From UBA11612 sp963976395 (GTDB lineage: Bacteria > Pseudomonadota > Alphaproteobacteria > Rhodospirillales > Rhodospirillaceae): a DNA stretch of 32,761 nucleotides. Under the pieces are notes generated by a model, which was not told the origin of the DNA, did not search any database, and saw nothing but the letters and a program-made list of their open reading frames with translations. The translations under genes were made by a program, and so were the position numbers. Below, piece by piece: positions 6,088-14,268 of this stretch; position 1 is the first letter of the stretch, and every line of letters starts with the position of its first letter. The stretch spans positions 1-32,761 of the forward strand of contig CAXBLG010000031.1 in the NCBI GenBank assembly GCA_963976395.1. The letters run 5' to 3'.

Positions 6088-6603
6088 ATGATGTCCGGTG
6101 TAGTTAGGGAGAAAGGCATAAAACGCCAAATGCTTGCTTTTGCCGTTCTGTGTCTGCTGGCAACCCCGGCAGCGGCGCAAGACTACAATAAAGGCGCGAC
6201 CGCATATGCGCGCGGTGATTTCGCCGCTGCGCTGCAGGAGTGGCGTCCTCTTGCCGAACAGGGCAACGCCAGCGCCCAGTTCAACCTCGGTCAAATGTAT
6301 TTTTTAGGGCGCGGCATCTCGCAGAACTACGCTGAAGCGTTGAAGTGGTACACGCGTGCCGCCGAACAGGACGACACCGGGGCGGCGACCGCTATTGGCA
6401 GTATGTACGCAACAGGTCGAGGTGTGCAGCAGGATTTAGTGCGCGCTTACATGTGGCACGCTCTGGCCGTTGAGCACGGAGGCAGGTATCCGTATTATAC
6501 CCGGGATGTGAAGGTCGCTCGGGATGAAGTCGCGCGACGGCTTACGCCGGAACAACTTGCCGAGGGGCAAAAGCTCGTCCGCGAATGGATGGCAAGCCGG
6601 TAG
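6088..6603 (+). CDS. Sel1-repeat periplasmic protein
   Basis: Encodes 171 residues with a signal peptide ending ATPAAA-QDY. Tandem Sel1-type (TPR-like) helical repeats follow: EWRPLAEQGNASAQFNLGQMYFLGRGI, KWYTRAAEQDDTGAATAIGSMYATGRGV, and a third unit starting RAYMWHALA. The C-terminal LTPEQLAEGQKLVREWM is the usual cap of alphaproteobacterial Sel1 proteins. Such proteins are scaffolds for protein-protein contacts, here in the periplasm. The start has GAGAGG nine bases upstream; ATG at 6091 would also serve. It stands alone, and a specific partner cannot be inferred. Confidence 0.85.
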   Translation: MMSGVVREKGIKRQMLAFAVLCLLATPAAAQDYNKGATAYARGDFAAALQEWRPLAEQGNASAQFNLGQMYFLGRGISQNYAEALKWYTRAAEQDDTGAATAIGSMYATGRGVQQDLVRAYMWHALAVEHGGRYPYYTRDVKVARDEVARRLTPEQLAEGQKLVREWMASR

Positions 6604-6977
6604 AATCTTCGCCACAATTTCAGTCCAGTTGGCGCGTTGCAGCACAATCACCTGTTGCGCGGCCAGCCGCGCTCCCTGACACCACTGCATAACGACTCCG
6701 CCCCACCTGCGTGCGCGGTGGGAATAGCATTCGGATTAGAAGACGTAACAGGCCGTAGAGATGCCACTGGCGCGCCGTTTCGGTTTGGCTCGACATACAC
6801 GACGCCCCCGACATCATGTTGCAGCGCAACATTATTTCGTTTGACAGCCCGGTAACGACGGACTAGTTGTGTTGCCCGTTTTCTGGACCTGATACGTTTG
6901 GCGTGCTGGCCTTATGTGTGTGCTGGCGTGCCCGTCCATTTCCCTTCAATCCTCTTGGGAGATCGTAGGTTAATCGC
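6604..6977. other. Gene-free stretch upstream of etfB
   Basis: About 370 bp with no supportable gene. Short open frames on both strands have no ribosome binding site and no family resemblance. One inverted repeat, CCCACC-9 nt-GGTGGG (6702-6722), has no following T-run. The region should contain the etf promoter; no clear -35/-10 pair is visible. Confidence 0.5.
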
Positions 6978-7730
6978 ATGAAGATCCTCGTCGCCGTCAA
7001 AAGAGTGGTCGACTACAACGTCAAAGTCCGCGTTAAAGCGGACAAGACGGGCGTAGAACTGTCCAACGTCAAAATGTCTATGAACCCCTTCGACGAAATT
7101 GCCGTCGAAGAGGCTGTGCGCCTGAAAGAGGCCGGCAAAGCGACGGAGATCGTCGTTGTCAGCATGGGCCCAACCGCCGCACAGGAAACCATCCGCACGG
7201 CCCTCGCCATGGGCGCGGATCGCGGCATTCTGGTGCAATCCGATTCCGAACTGCAGCCCTTGGCGGTCGCCAAGCTGCTCAAGGAGGTTGTCGGGAAAGA
7301 AAGCCCCGATCTCGTTATATTGGGCAAACAGGCCATCGACGACGATTCCAACCAGACCGGCCAGATGCTGGCCGCGCTTTTGAACTGGTCCCAGGGCACG
7401 TTTGCATCGAAAGTTGAACTCGGCGACGGTACGGCCAAGGTGACCCGCGAGATCGACGGCGGCCTTGAGACAGTAGATCTTAAAACGCCCTGCATTATTA
7501 CGACCGATTTGCGCTTGAACGAGCCGCGCTATGCGTCGTTGCCCAATATCATGAAGGCTAAAAAGAAGCCGATCGACACGATGACGCCCGACGAATTGGG
7601 CGTGGACGTGGCGCCGCGTCTTACAACCTTGAAGGTTGAAGAGCCCGAAGGCCGCAAAGGCGGCGTAAAGGTGCCCGACGTTGCAGCGCTTGTAGATAAA
7701 CTGAAAAATGAAGCGAAGGTGATCGGATGA
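6978..7730 (+). CDS. etfB: Electron transfer flavoprotein beta subunit
   Basis: Encodes 250 residues, the usual length for EtfB. It begins MKILVAVKRVVDYNVKVRVK and includes the conserved SMNPFDEIAVEEAVRLKE, VVSMGPTAAQETIRTALAMGAD and the AMP-binding GKQAIDDDSNQTGQMLAALL, with the later signature DLRLNEPRYASLPNIMKAKKKP. With EtfA it carries electrons from acyl-CoA and related dehydrogenases to ETF-ubiquinone oxidoreductase. The stop overlaps the etfA start by four bases (ATGA), so expression is coupled. Together with the following hydroxyacyl-CoA dehydrogenase it forms a fatty-acid/butanoate oxidation or polyhydroxybutyrate-linked cluster common in alphaproteobacteria. Confidence 0.97.
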   Translation: MKILVAVKRVVDYNVKVRVKADKTGVELSNVKMSMNPFDEIAVEEAVRLKEAGKATEIVVVSMGPTAAQETIRTALAMGADRGILVQSDSELQPLAVAKLLKEVVGKESPDLVILGKQAIDDDSNQTGQMLAALLNWSQGTFASKVELGDGTAKVTREIDGGLETVDLKTPCIITTDLRLNEPRYASLPNIMKAKKKPIDTMTPDELGVDVAPRLTTLKVEEPEGRKGGVKVPDVAALVDKLKNEAKVIG

Positions 7731-8656
7731 CATCCCTCGTATTAGCCGAACACGACAACGCGGCGCTGAAGCCCGCAACCCTGACCGCCATCACAGCCGC
7801 TCAGCAAATCGGCGGTGATATACATGTGCTGGTTGCCGGCAAAGACTGCCGCGCCGTGGCCGATGAAGCCGCCAAAATTGACGGCGTGTCCAAGGTACGC
7901 GTTGCGGACGCCGATCAATACGCCCATCCGTTGGCCGAACCGCAGGCCGCCCTTATCGTCAGTTTGGCGGGCGATTACAGCCATTTGATTGCGCCTGCGA
8001 CAACTAACGGCAAAAACACAATGCCGCGCGTTGCCGCACTGCTCGACATGGCGCAAATCTCGGACATTTCCGCTGTCGTTTCGGAAGACACTTTTGTGCG
8101 TCCGATCTATGCCGGCAATGCCATGGCCACCGTGCAATCCAAGGACGCCAAGAAGGTGATCACGGTGCGCGGATCGACTTTTGATAAGGCGAAGCCCGAA
8201 GGCGGCAGCGCGACGGTTGAAGACGTTGCAGCCGCAGACAATCCAGGGCTTTCGACCTTCGTAAGCGCCGAGCTTTCCAAATCCGAACGCCCGGAACTGA
8301 CTGCGGCGCGGATCGTTGTTTCCGGCGGTCGGGGCATGGGCTCGGGTGATAACTTCAAGATCATTGAAGCTTTGGCCGACAAGCTGGGCGCCGCTGTTGG
8401 CGCATCGCGCGCCGCCGTGGATGCAGGCTTTGTGCCCAACGATTATCAGGTGGGTCAGACCGGCAAGATTGTGGCGCCGGAGCTTTACATCGCGGTTGGC
8501 ATCTCTGGCGCGATCCAGCACTTGGCCGGCATGAAGGACTCGAAAGTGATCGTCGCCATTAACAAGGACGAAGAAGCCCCAATTTTCCAGGTGGCTGATT
8601 ACGGCCTTGTCGGCGATCTATTTCAGGTCGTGCCCGAATTAACCGACGCGCTCTAA
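7727..8656 (+). CDS. etfA: Electron transfer flavoprotein alpha subunit
   Basis: Encodes 309 residues. The C-terminal FAD-binding domain is unmistakable: GGRGMGSGDNFKIIEALAD, GASRAAVDAGFVPNDYQVGQ, then YIAVGISGAIQHLAGMKDSK and VIVAINKDEEAPIFQVADYG. The N-terminal domain pairs with EtfB. It holds the redox-active FAD of the heterodimer in the cytoplasm. The start ATG overlaps the etfB stop. The hbd gene follows after 68 bp with its own strong ribosome binding site, so the three genes are probably one operon. Confidence 0.97.
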   Translation: MTSLVLAEHDNAALKPATLTAITAAQQIGGDIHVLVAGKDCRAVADEAAKIDGVSKVRVADADQYAHPLAEPQAALIVSLAGDYSHLIAPATTNGKNTMPRVAALLDMAQISDISAVVSEDTFVRPIYAGNAMATVQSKDAKKVITVRGSTFDKAKPEGGSATVEDVAAADNPGLSTFVSAELSKSERPELTAARIVVSGGRGMGSGDNFKIIEALADKLGAAVGASRAAVDAGFVPNDYQVGQTGKIVAPELYIAVGISGAIQHLAGMKDSKVIVAINKDEEAPIFQVADYGLVGDLFQVVPELTDAL

Positions 8657-8724
8657 AACCGTAGCAAACTGAAGCGCCACACCCCGTGGGCTTCATTGCA
8701 GGCAACAGACTCAGGCGAGGCACT

Positions 8725-9633
8725 ATGACCGAGGCCGCATCTTCTTCGAAGGTTCCCATCGAGATATCGACAGTCGGCATTATTGGGGCCGGTCAAATGG
8801 GCTCAGGCATCGCGCATGTTTGCGCCCTGGCGGGATTCGACGTGGCCCTGACGGATATTGACGAAGACCAGCTCACGAATGCCGTCGCCACCATCGATAA
8901 GAACATCACGCGCCAAATGAACAAAGGTTTCGTGAGCGAAGCAGATAAAAATGCCGCGATGGAGCGTATTTCGACCAGCACATCTCAGGATATCCTGAGC
9001 GATAGAGACTTGGTCGTAGAAGCCGCAACGGAAAAAGAAGACGTCAAAAAGCAGATATTCAAAGCATTGGGGCCTGTGCTGAAGCCAAACGCTTTGCTGT
9101 GCTCTAATACGTCGTCCATTTCGATCACCCGTCTCGCGGCAGTTACCGATTTCCCGGAACGATTTATGGGTTTGCACTTCATGAACCCGGTTCCACTTAT
9201 GAAATTGGTGGAACTCATTCGCGGTATTGCAACAGATGAAGCGACATACACGTCGGTTCGAGTTTTTGCCGAAAAACTTGGCAAAAGTACCGTTTCCTCC
9301 GAGGACTTCCCTGCTTTCATCGTCAATCGCATCCTGATTCCGATGATCAATGAAGCGGTCTATACGCTCTATGAAGGTGTCGGGAATGTGCATTCGATCG
9401 ATACCGCTATGAAGCTTGGCGCCAACCACCCCATGGGGCCGCTGGAGCTCGCGGATTTTATCGGCCTTGATACCTGCCACTCCATCATGTCGGTTCTGTA
9501 TGACGGTTTGGCCGACACCAAATACCGGCCGTGTCCGCTCCTGGCGAAATATGTCGAAGCGGGATGGCTTGGCCGCAAAACCGGCAAGGGCTTTTACGAC
9601 TATAGCGGCCCTGAGCCGGTTCCCACCCGATAA
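8725..9633 (+). CDS. hbd: 3-hydroxybutyryl-CoA dehydrogenase
   Basis: Encodes 302 residues from ATG 8725, preceded by GGCGAGG; an upstream in-frame GTG at 8686 is less likely. The N-terminal Rossmann motif is GIIGAGQMGSGIAHVCALAG with DIDEDQ at the end of the second strand. The catalytic His-Glu region is GLHFMNPVPLMKLVELI, preceded by SNTSSISIT. The C-terminal domain has GNVHSIDTAMKLGANHPMGP and the end GRKTGKGFYDY. It oxidises (S)-3-hydroxyacyl-CoA with NAD (or the reverse) in short-chain fatty acid metabolism. It is single-domain, without the hydratase part of FadB. Adjacency to etfAB supports a role in beta-oxidation. Confidence 0.95.
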   Translation: MTEAASSSKVPIEISTVGIIGAGQMGSGIAHVCALAGFDVALTDIDEDQLTNAVATIDKNITRQMNKGFVSEADKNAAMERISTSTSQDILSDRDLVVEAATEKEDVKKQIFKALGPVLKPNALLCSNTSSISITRLAAVTDFPERFMGLHFMNPVPLMKLVELIRGIATDEATYTSVRVFAEKLGKSTVSSEDFPAFIVNRILIPMINEAVYTLYEGVGNVHSIDTAMKLGANHPMGPLELADFIGLDTCHSIMSVLYDGLADTKYRPCPLLAKYVEAGWLGRKTGKGFYDYSGPEPVPTR

Positions 9634-9654
9634 CGCCGCCCGGGCACGGTTCCA

Positions 9655-11331
9655 TTGCCCGACTTTTCTACCTGGAATCTGACCACGGGACTGCGGCCTT
9701 ACGCGGTCCTGACACTGCTGTGCGCGGTGCTTTTCATACCGGGGATTGCTTCGATCTCGCCGATTGACCGTGATGAAGCGCGCTTCATGCAAGCGTCAAA
9801 GCAAATGATCGAAACCGGTGATCTGGTTCACATCAGCTTTCAGGACGAGCCCCGCAACAAAAAACCCGTCGGCATTTATTGGCTGCAAGTTCTGGCGGTA
9901 AAAGCCACAGGCCTTCAAAACCTCGCCACGGCATGGCCGTACCGGCTGCCATCCGTCATTGGCGCATGGCTCGCGGTACTCGCTGTTTTCGGTTTTGGCA
10001 AACGTCTATTCGATACGAAAACCGGATTCATGGCCGCGGCCATGCTCGCCACCAGTTTGATTGTGGTGGTTGAGGCGCACATCGCTAAAACCGACGCTAT
10101 TCTTTTAGCGACGGTGACCGTCTCTATGTTGATCTTATCAAAATTTTATACGGCTTCAGATGAGCGGGCGCCGTCCCTTCCCATCGCGCTTTTGTTTTGG
10201 ATCGTGCTTGGCGTAGGGTTCTTGATCAAAGGCCCCCTCATTCTCATGGTGGCGAGCGCGACCATCGCGGCATTATGCCTCGCTGATCGCAACGTCCACT
10301 GGCTGAAGGCGCTGCACGCTGAATCCGGCGTGCCCGTTGCCCTTGCCGTTGTTCTACCCTGGGCGCTGGCGTCTTCAACTGGAGATGGCGGCTCGTTCTT
10401 TACGGATGCCGTCAGCCAAGATCTTCTTCCGAAACTCGCCGGCGGGCAGGAATCTCATGGCGCGTTGCCTGGTGTTCATTTGCTGGCGCTGTTCGCCACA
10501 GCATGGCCCTGGTCGATCATGGTTCCGTTCGCCGGGATTTTGGCTTGGCGTCAACGCGCAAAGCCAGAAGTTCGGTTTTGTTTAGCTTGGCTGCTACCCG
10601 CATGGCTTATCTTTGAACTCGTGCCGACAAAGCTCCCCCACTACACCATGCCGCTCTTCCCCGCGCTGATGCTGCTGATCGCGGCTAGCTTCGCCGAGTT
10701 AAAGACAGTGCGCGATCTAATGAGCAGTCCAGCAGGTCTCACATTCCGCGCTATATGGGCAGTGCTTAGTGTCGCGCTTGGAGCCGTAGTGATTTGGGCG
10801 GCTTATACATATGGTCAAAACCTCCCAATTGCGATTTTGACGGCGGCCGCGTCCTGCGCCGCCGGAGCCATCGGACTTGTCGCCCTTACGAAATATGACT
10901 TGAATAGGACCGTAATTTCGCTTGGCGCCGCAAGCCTAGTGTTTGGTGTCCTGATCGTCACCGGAGTTGTTCCGCACCTCGACCGCCTTGCCATCAGTCA
11001 GCGGCTCGCAACAGCGTCTGCCCCCTACAGAAACCAAGATACCGTTATGGCCGTCGCCGGATTTCATGAACCATCGGCGGTATTCTTGCTCGGCACCAAG
11101 ACATGGCTCACCAGCTGGGATGGTGCGACCGGGTTGCTCCTGTCGGATCAAGTTGAACTGATGGCTGTCCCAAAATCAGACATTCCGCGCGTTGAAGAAG
11201 AGTTCACGCGCTGGAATATGAAAATGAACACGTTGGCCGAAGTCGAGGGTCGTAATTATTCAAAAGGGGAAGATGTGCACCTGGTTTTAATTTCCGCGTC
11301 GCCGGCACTGGCGAACGCAGGCACACCGTGA
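9655..11331 (+). CDS. ArnT/PMT-family membrane glycosyltransferase
   Basis: Encodes 558 residues from a TTG start 21 bp after hbd. The N-terminal part has the GT-C fold signature: a first helix (AVLTLLCAVLFIPGI) followed by ISPIDRDEARFMQASKQM with the catalytic-type Asp-Arg-Asp-Glu motif, then DEPRNKKPVGIYWLQ. About 10-12 hydrophobic segments follow (for example AKTDAILLATVTVSML and FELVPTKLPHYTMPLFPALMLLIAA), and then a periplasmic C-terminal domain. Family members move a sugar from an undecaprenyl-phosphate carrier to lipid A or other envelope acceptors; aminoarabinose specificity cannot be claimed. The stop overlaps the start of the PAP2 phosphatase gene, suggesting a joint lipid-linked step. 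The TTG start is moderately certain. Confidence 0.85.
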   Translation: MPDFSTWNLTTGLRPYAVLTLLCAVLFIPGIASISPIDRDEARFMQASKQMIETGDLVHISFQDEPRNKKPVGIYWLQVLAVKATGLQNLATAWPYRLPSVIGAWLAVLAVFGFGKRLFDTKTGFMAAAMLATSLIVVVEAHIAKTDAILLATVTVSMLILSKFYTASDERAPSLPIALLFWIVLGVGFLIKGPLILMVASATIAALCLADRNVHWLKALHAESGVPVALAVVLPWALASSTGDGGSFFTDAVSQDLLPKLAGGQESHGALPGVHLLALFATAWPWSIMVPFAGILAWRQRAKPEVRFCLAWLLPAWLIFELVPTKLPHYTMPLFPALMLLIAASFAELKTVRDLMSSPAGLTFRAIWAVLSVALGAVVIWAAYTYGQNLPIAILTAAASCAAGAIGLVALTKYDLNRTVISLGAASLVFGVLIVTGVVPHLDRLAISQRLATASAPYRNQDTVMAVAGFHEPSAVFLLGTKTWLTSWDGATGLLLSDQVELMAVPKSDIPRVEEEFTRWNMKMNTLAEVEGRNYSKGEDVHLVLISASPALANAGTP

Positions 11332-12017
11332 GATCCCTCACGAACCTGTCACCCCTCGCTCAGCGTCTTTGGGCCTGGGGCTGCGCTACGGCTGTCGTCG
11401 TCGCGATCTTTATGATGTCGGTGGATATTCCCCTCGCGCTTTATTTCCACTCTTATCGCGACACTGAATGGGCCAACTTTTTTGCTGCGATTACGGATTT
11501 CGCGAACGGTGCGATATGGTACGCCCTCGCGGTTTTAGGGATTGGCACGGCCTATCTGCGCCGGAAAATCTTAACGGATAGGCCCGACTTGGCGCAGTTG
11601 GCCAAAGAAGTTCGGGCCTGGCTATTCATGATCGTGACCATGGCCACGTCGGGCATTTTTATTAACGTGCTCAAGTTTTCGGTGGGGCGTGAGAGACCTC
11701 GGTTTTTGTTTCGGGATGGCACAAGCGACTTTCATCCCTTCGCTCTTCGCATCGCCGATTGCGCCTTTCCCTCCGGGCACACACAGTCAATCTGGACGGC
11801 GATGTTGTGCCTCTCACTGCTGTTTCCGAAAGGACGCGCGCTTTTCATTCCGGTGGCGGTGTTGATCAGCGCAAGCCGATTTATTATCGGCGCGCATTAT
11901 CTATCGGACGTCGTCGCCAGTATTTTCATCGCGGCCGCCTTCACATTGCTGTGGCGGCGATGGTTCGAGCGGGACAGCGTAGCGGTAGCCCTGCAAGCAC
12001 CGGCCACCCAGCCTTAA
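11328..12017 (+). CDS. PAP2-family membrane phosphatase
   Basis: Encodes 229 residues from a GTG that overlaps the preceding stop (GTGA). All three phosphatidic acid phosphatase 2 motifs are present: KFSVGRERPR (K-x6-RP), PSGHT with the catalytic histidine, and SRFIIGAHYLSDV (SR-x5-H-x3-D). Five to six hydrophobic segments place it in the inner membrane with the active site facing the periplasm. Known substrates of the family include undecaprenyl diphosphate, phosphatidylglycerol phosphate and lipid A phosphates. Coupling to the ArnT-like gene favours an envelope lipid: either recycling of the carrier or dephosphorylation of lipid A (LpxE-like). The sequence alone does not decide. Confidence 0.9.
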   Translation: MRSLTNLSPLAQRLWAWGCATAVVVAIFMMSVDIPLALYFHSYRDTEWANFFAAITDFANGAIWYALAVLGIGTAYLRRKILTDRPDLAQLAKEVRAWLFMIVTMATSGIFINVLKFSVGRERPRFLFRDGTSDFHPFALRIADCAFPSGHTQSIWTAMLCLSLLFPKGRALFIPVAVLISASRFIIGAHYLSDVVASIFIAAAFTLLWRRWFERDSVAVALQAPATQP

Positions 12018-12028
12018 AACGTTACGAT

Positions 12029-12652
12029 CTAGGATCGGCCGATCAATTCGCGCAGGCTTTGTTCGATTTCCGGACTGGACCAATCTGTGTCTCCCTCGAC
12101 ACGGCCGACCTCGTTGCCTGTTTTGTCGATAATCAGCGATGTAGGCAGACCGCGCAGACCGGCATCCTTGGCAAAACGGGCTCCCGATTCGGTGTACCGC
12201 GCCAAATGGGACCATCCGTTTGTATCCATAAACGGTAAGGCGACCTGCGCCCCTTCGCGGTCCTGAGAAATAGCCAAGACTTCAAAATCCGCCCCCCCGA
12301 GTTGGGCTTGCAAGCCGTCTAGGGTCGGCATTTCTTTGACACACGGCGCGCACCATGTGGCCCAAAAATTTACGACCAACACCTTGCCTTTAAAGTCCGC
12401 CAGAGAAATCTCGGTCCCGGCCTCGTTCTTAAATACTGTCGCAGGCGCCGGAGTCGGGCTTTCGTGCCAGACAATATCGCCAAAATTGGATTTTGCGGGC
12501 GCGGCCGGGGGCCTTGAGGCTCCAGGCTGAGCCGCTGAAGACATCGGTTCTTCGGTCTGGCGGGTTGCCAGGGCGGCTACAGCAATGATAATCACCGCTG
12601 CTAGTCCTACGGCTAGCGGTATTAGCCTGCGATTTAACCCGTTGCCCGGCAT
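12029..12652 (-). CDS. TlpA-like membrane-anchored thioredoxin
   Basis: Encodes 207 residues from ATG 12652, which has an ideal ribosome binding site (GGAGGAAAT). The longer open frame upstream is rejected. An N-terminal anchor (residues 9-30, LIPLAVGLAAVIIIAVAAL) and a Pro/Ala-rich linker lead to a thioredoxin/AhpC-TSA domain: NFWATWCAPCVKEMPTL with the redox pair C101-x-x-C104, and the cis-proline region GLRGLPTSLIIDKTG. It works in the periplasm as a disulfide reductant, for instance in cytochrome c maturation. It lies convergent with the PAP2 gene (11 bp gap) and divergent from argH (69 bp between starts), a placement conserved in alphaproteobacteria. Confidence 0.92.
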   Translation of the reverse strand: MPGNGLNRRLIPLAVGLAAVIIIAVAALATRQTEEPMSSAAQPGASRPPAAPAKSNFGDIVWHESPTPAPATVFKNEAGTEISLADFKGKVLVVNFWATWCAPCVKEMPTLDGLQAQLGGADFEVLAISQDREGAQVALPFMDTNGWSHLARYTESGARFAKDAGLRGLPTSLIIDKTGNEVGRVEGDTDWSSPEIEQSLRELIGRS

Positions 12653-12721
12653 ATTTCCTCCGTTATTCCGTGTGGCCGGCCGATATAATGCGGAGACCCA
12701 ACAGCGGGTCAAGGTTAACAC

Positions 12722-14119
12722 ATGACAAGTAAAATTTGGGGCGGACGCTTTTCAGCCGGCCCCGGCGCCATAATGGAGGAAATCAACGCCTCCGTCGGAT
12801 TCGACCAGCGGCTTGCCAAGCAAGATTTGCACGGTAGTCGGGCGCATTGCGCCATGCTTGTGATCGCCGGCCTCATCAACAAGGAAGACGGCGAAGCCAT
12901 CCAGACCGGGCTGACACGTATTGAAAAAGACGTGGCGGAAGGCAATTTCGTTTTCAAGCGCAGTCTTGAAGACGTCCACATGAATATCGAAGCTCGGCTC
13001 ACCGATCTAATCGGCGCCCCGGCCGGACGGCTGCACACCGCCAGATCCCGCAACGATCAGGTCGCGACGGATTTTCGCATGTGGGTGCGAGCCGCCATCG
13101 ACAACATTGATGAGGAACTGCGCAAGCTTCAGTCGGAACTGATCGACAAGGCCGAAGCCCATGCGGACACAATCATGCCCGGGTTTACCCATTTGCAAGC
13201 CGCGCAGCCGGTAACATTTGGCCATCACTTGCTGGCCTATGTTGAAATGCTTGGCCGGGACCGTGGCCGTTTTGTCGATGCTCGGCGCAGGCTCAACGAA
13301 TGTCCGCTCGGTGCAGGCGCGCTGGCCGGAACATCCTTTCCGATCGACCGCCATTTAACCGCTGAAAAATTAAACTTCGACCGGCCCATGGCGAATTCCA
13401 TGGATGCTGTATCCGACCGCGACTTCGCGCTGGAGTTCTTGTCGGCGAGCAGCATTCTCGCGACTCACCTTTCACGCTTCGCCGAAGAGTTGGTGATTTG
13501 GTCAAGTGCGCAGTTCGGTTTTATTCGCTTTACCGATGCCTTCTCGACCGGCAGCTCAATGATGCCTCAAAAGCGAAATCCCGATGCTGCGGAACTGGTG
13601 CGGGCTAAGACGGGACGCGTTTTTGGCGGGCTCATTACCCTGCTGACCGTTATGAAAGCGCTGCCGCTTACCTACTCCAAGGATATGCAGGAAGATAAAG
13701 AGGCCGTGTTCGCAACGTTCGACACCCTAGAGCTTTGTCTTGCCGCAACCACAGGAATGGTCGTCGATATGACACCGGTGCCCGAACGTATGCGCGCCGC
13801 GGCTTCGGCAGGGTTCACAACCGCAACCGACTTAGCCGACTGGCTGACTCAAGCCTTGAATGTACCCTTCCGTGAATCTCATCACATTACAGGGCGCATC
13901 GTTAAACTGGCGGAAGACAAAGGATGTGATCTGTCCGAACTCACTCTTGCGGAAATGCAGAGTGCAGAGCCGCGCATCACGGAAGCTGTTTTCGGCGTCC
14001 TGACGGTCGATGCCTCGGCCGCCAGCCGCACCAGTTTCGGCGGCACCGCCCCCGACAATGTGCGCGCACAGATTGAGGCCGCGCGGGAGCGGTTTTTAAA
14101 CAAAAGGTCGGCGCCATGA
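12722..14119 (+). CDS. argH: Argininosuccinate lyase
   Basis: Encodes 465 residues, standard length. It begins MTSKIWGGRFSAGP, then NASVGFDQRLAKQDLHGSRAH; VHMNIEARLTDLIG and LHTARSRNDQVATDFRMWVR are the substrate-binding blocks. The fumarase/aspartase-superfamily signature GSSMMPQKRNP lies near residues 277-287 and carries the catalytic serine loop. The enzyme splits argininosuccinate into arginine and fumarate, the last step of arginine synthesis, in the cytoplasm. It starts 69 bp from the divergent thioredoxin gene and overlaps the next small gene by four bases (ATGA). Confidence 0.98.
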   Translation: MTSKIWGGRFSAGPGAIMEEINASVGFDQRLAKQDLHGSRAHCAMLVIAGLINKEDGEAIQTGLTRIEKDVAEGNFVFKRSLEDVHMNIEARLTDLIGAPAGRLHTARSRNDQVATDFRMWVRAAIDNIDEELRKLQSELIDKAEAHADTIMPGFTHLQAAQPVTFGHHLLAYVEMLGRDRGRFVDARRRLNECPLGAGALAGTSFPIDRHLTAEKLNFDRPMANSMDAVSDRDFALEFLSASSILATHLSRFAEELVIWSSAQFGFIRFTDAFSTGSSMMPQKRNPDAAELVRAKTGRVFGGLITLLTVMKALPLTYSKDMQEDKEAVFATFDTLELCLAATTGMVVDMTPVPERMRAAASAGFTTATDLADWLTQALNVPFRESHHITGRIVKLAEDKGCDLSELTLAEMQSAEPRITEAVFGVLTVDASAASRTSFGGTAPDNVRAQIEAARERFLNKRSAP

Positions 14120-14253
14120 ACAAAATTTTGAAAACCGCCGGATGTCTTCTTCTGTTACTTTGCGTGGCCGGAACCATGAGCGCGTGCGGCAAGAAAACGC
14201 AGCCTATTCCACCGGACGGCGCGACCTATCCACAACAATATCCACGTCCGTAG
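14116..14253 (+). CDS. lptM: LptM-like small lipoprotein (YifL family)
   Basis: A 45-residue protein starting at the ATGA that overlaps the argH stop. The sequence shows a lysine-bearing N-terminus (MNKILKTAG), a hydrophobic stretch (CLLLLLCVAG) and a lipobox-like M-S-A-C-G-K with the modified cysteine at residue 28. A short Pro/Gln/Tyr-rich tail (PIPPDGATYPQQYPRP) follows. Small lipoproteins of this kind between argH and lysA belong to the LPAM_2/YifL group, whose E. coli member LptM helps mature the LptD-LptE outer membrane LPS translocon. The assignment rests on position, size and lipobox. Inner versus outer membrane sorting is not resolved here. Confidence 0.85.
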   Translation: MNKILKTAGCLLLLLCVAGTMSACGKKTQPIPPDGATYPQQYPRP

Positions 14254-14268
14254 ATCGGCCACTTCACC

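Noticed and set aside
6702..6722. Rho-independent terminator after the Sel1 gene
   Set aside because: The stem is only 6 bp with a 9-nt loop and has no T-run on either strand.
6912..7778. Long antisense frame over etfB (288 codons), and similar frames over etfA and hbd
   Set aside because: These are codon-bias shadows of unmistakable genes on the plus strand.
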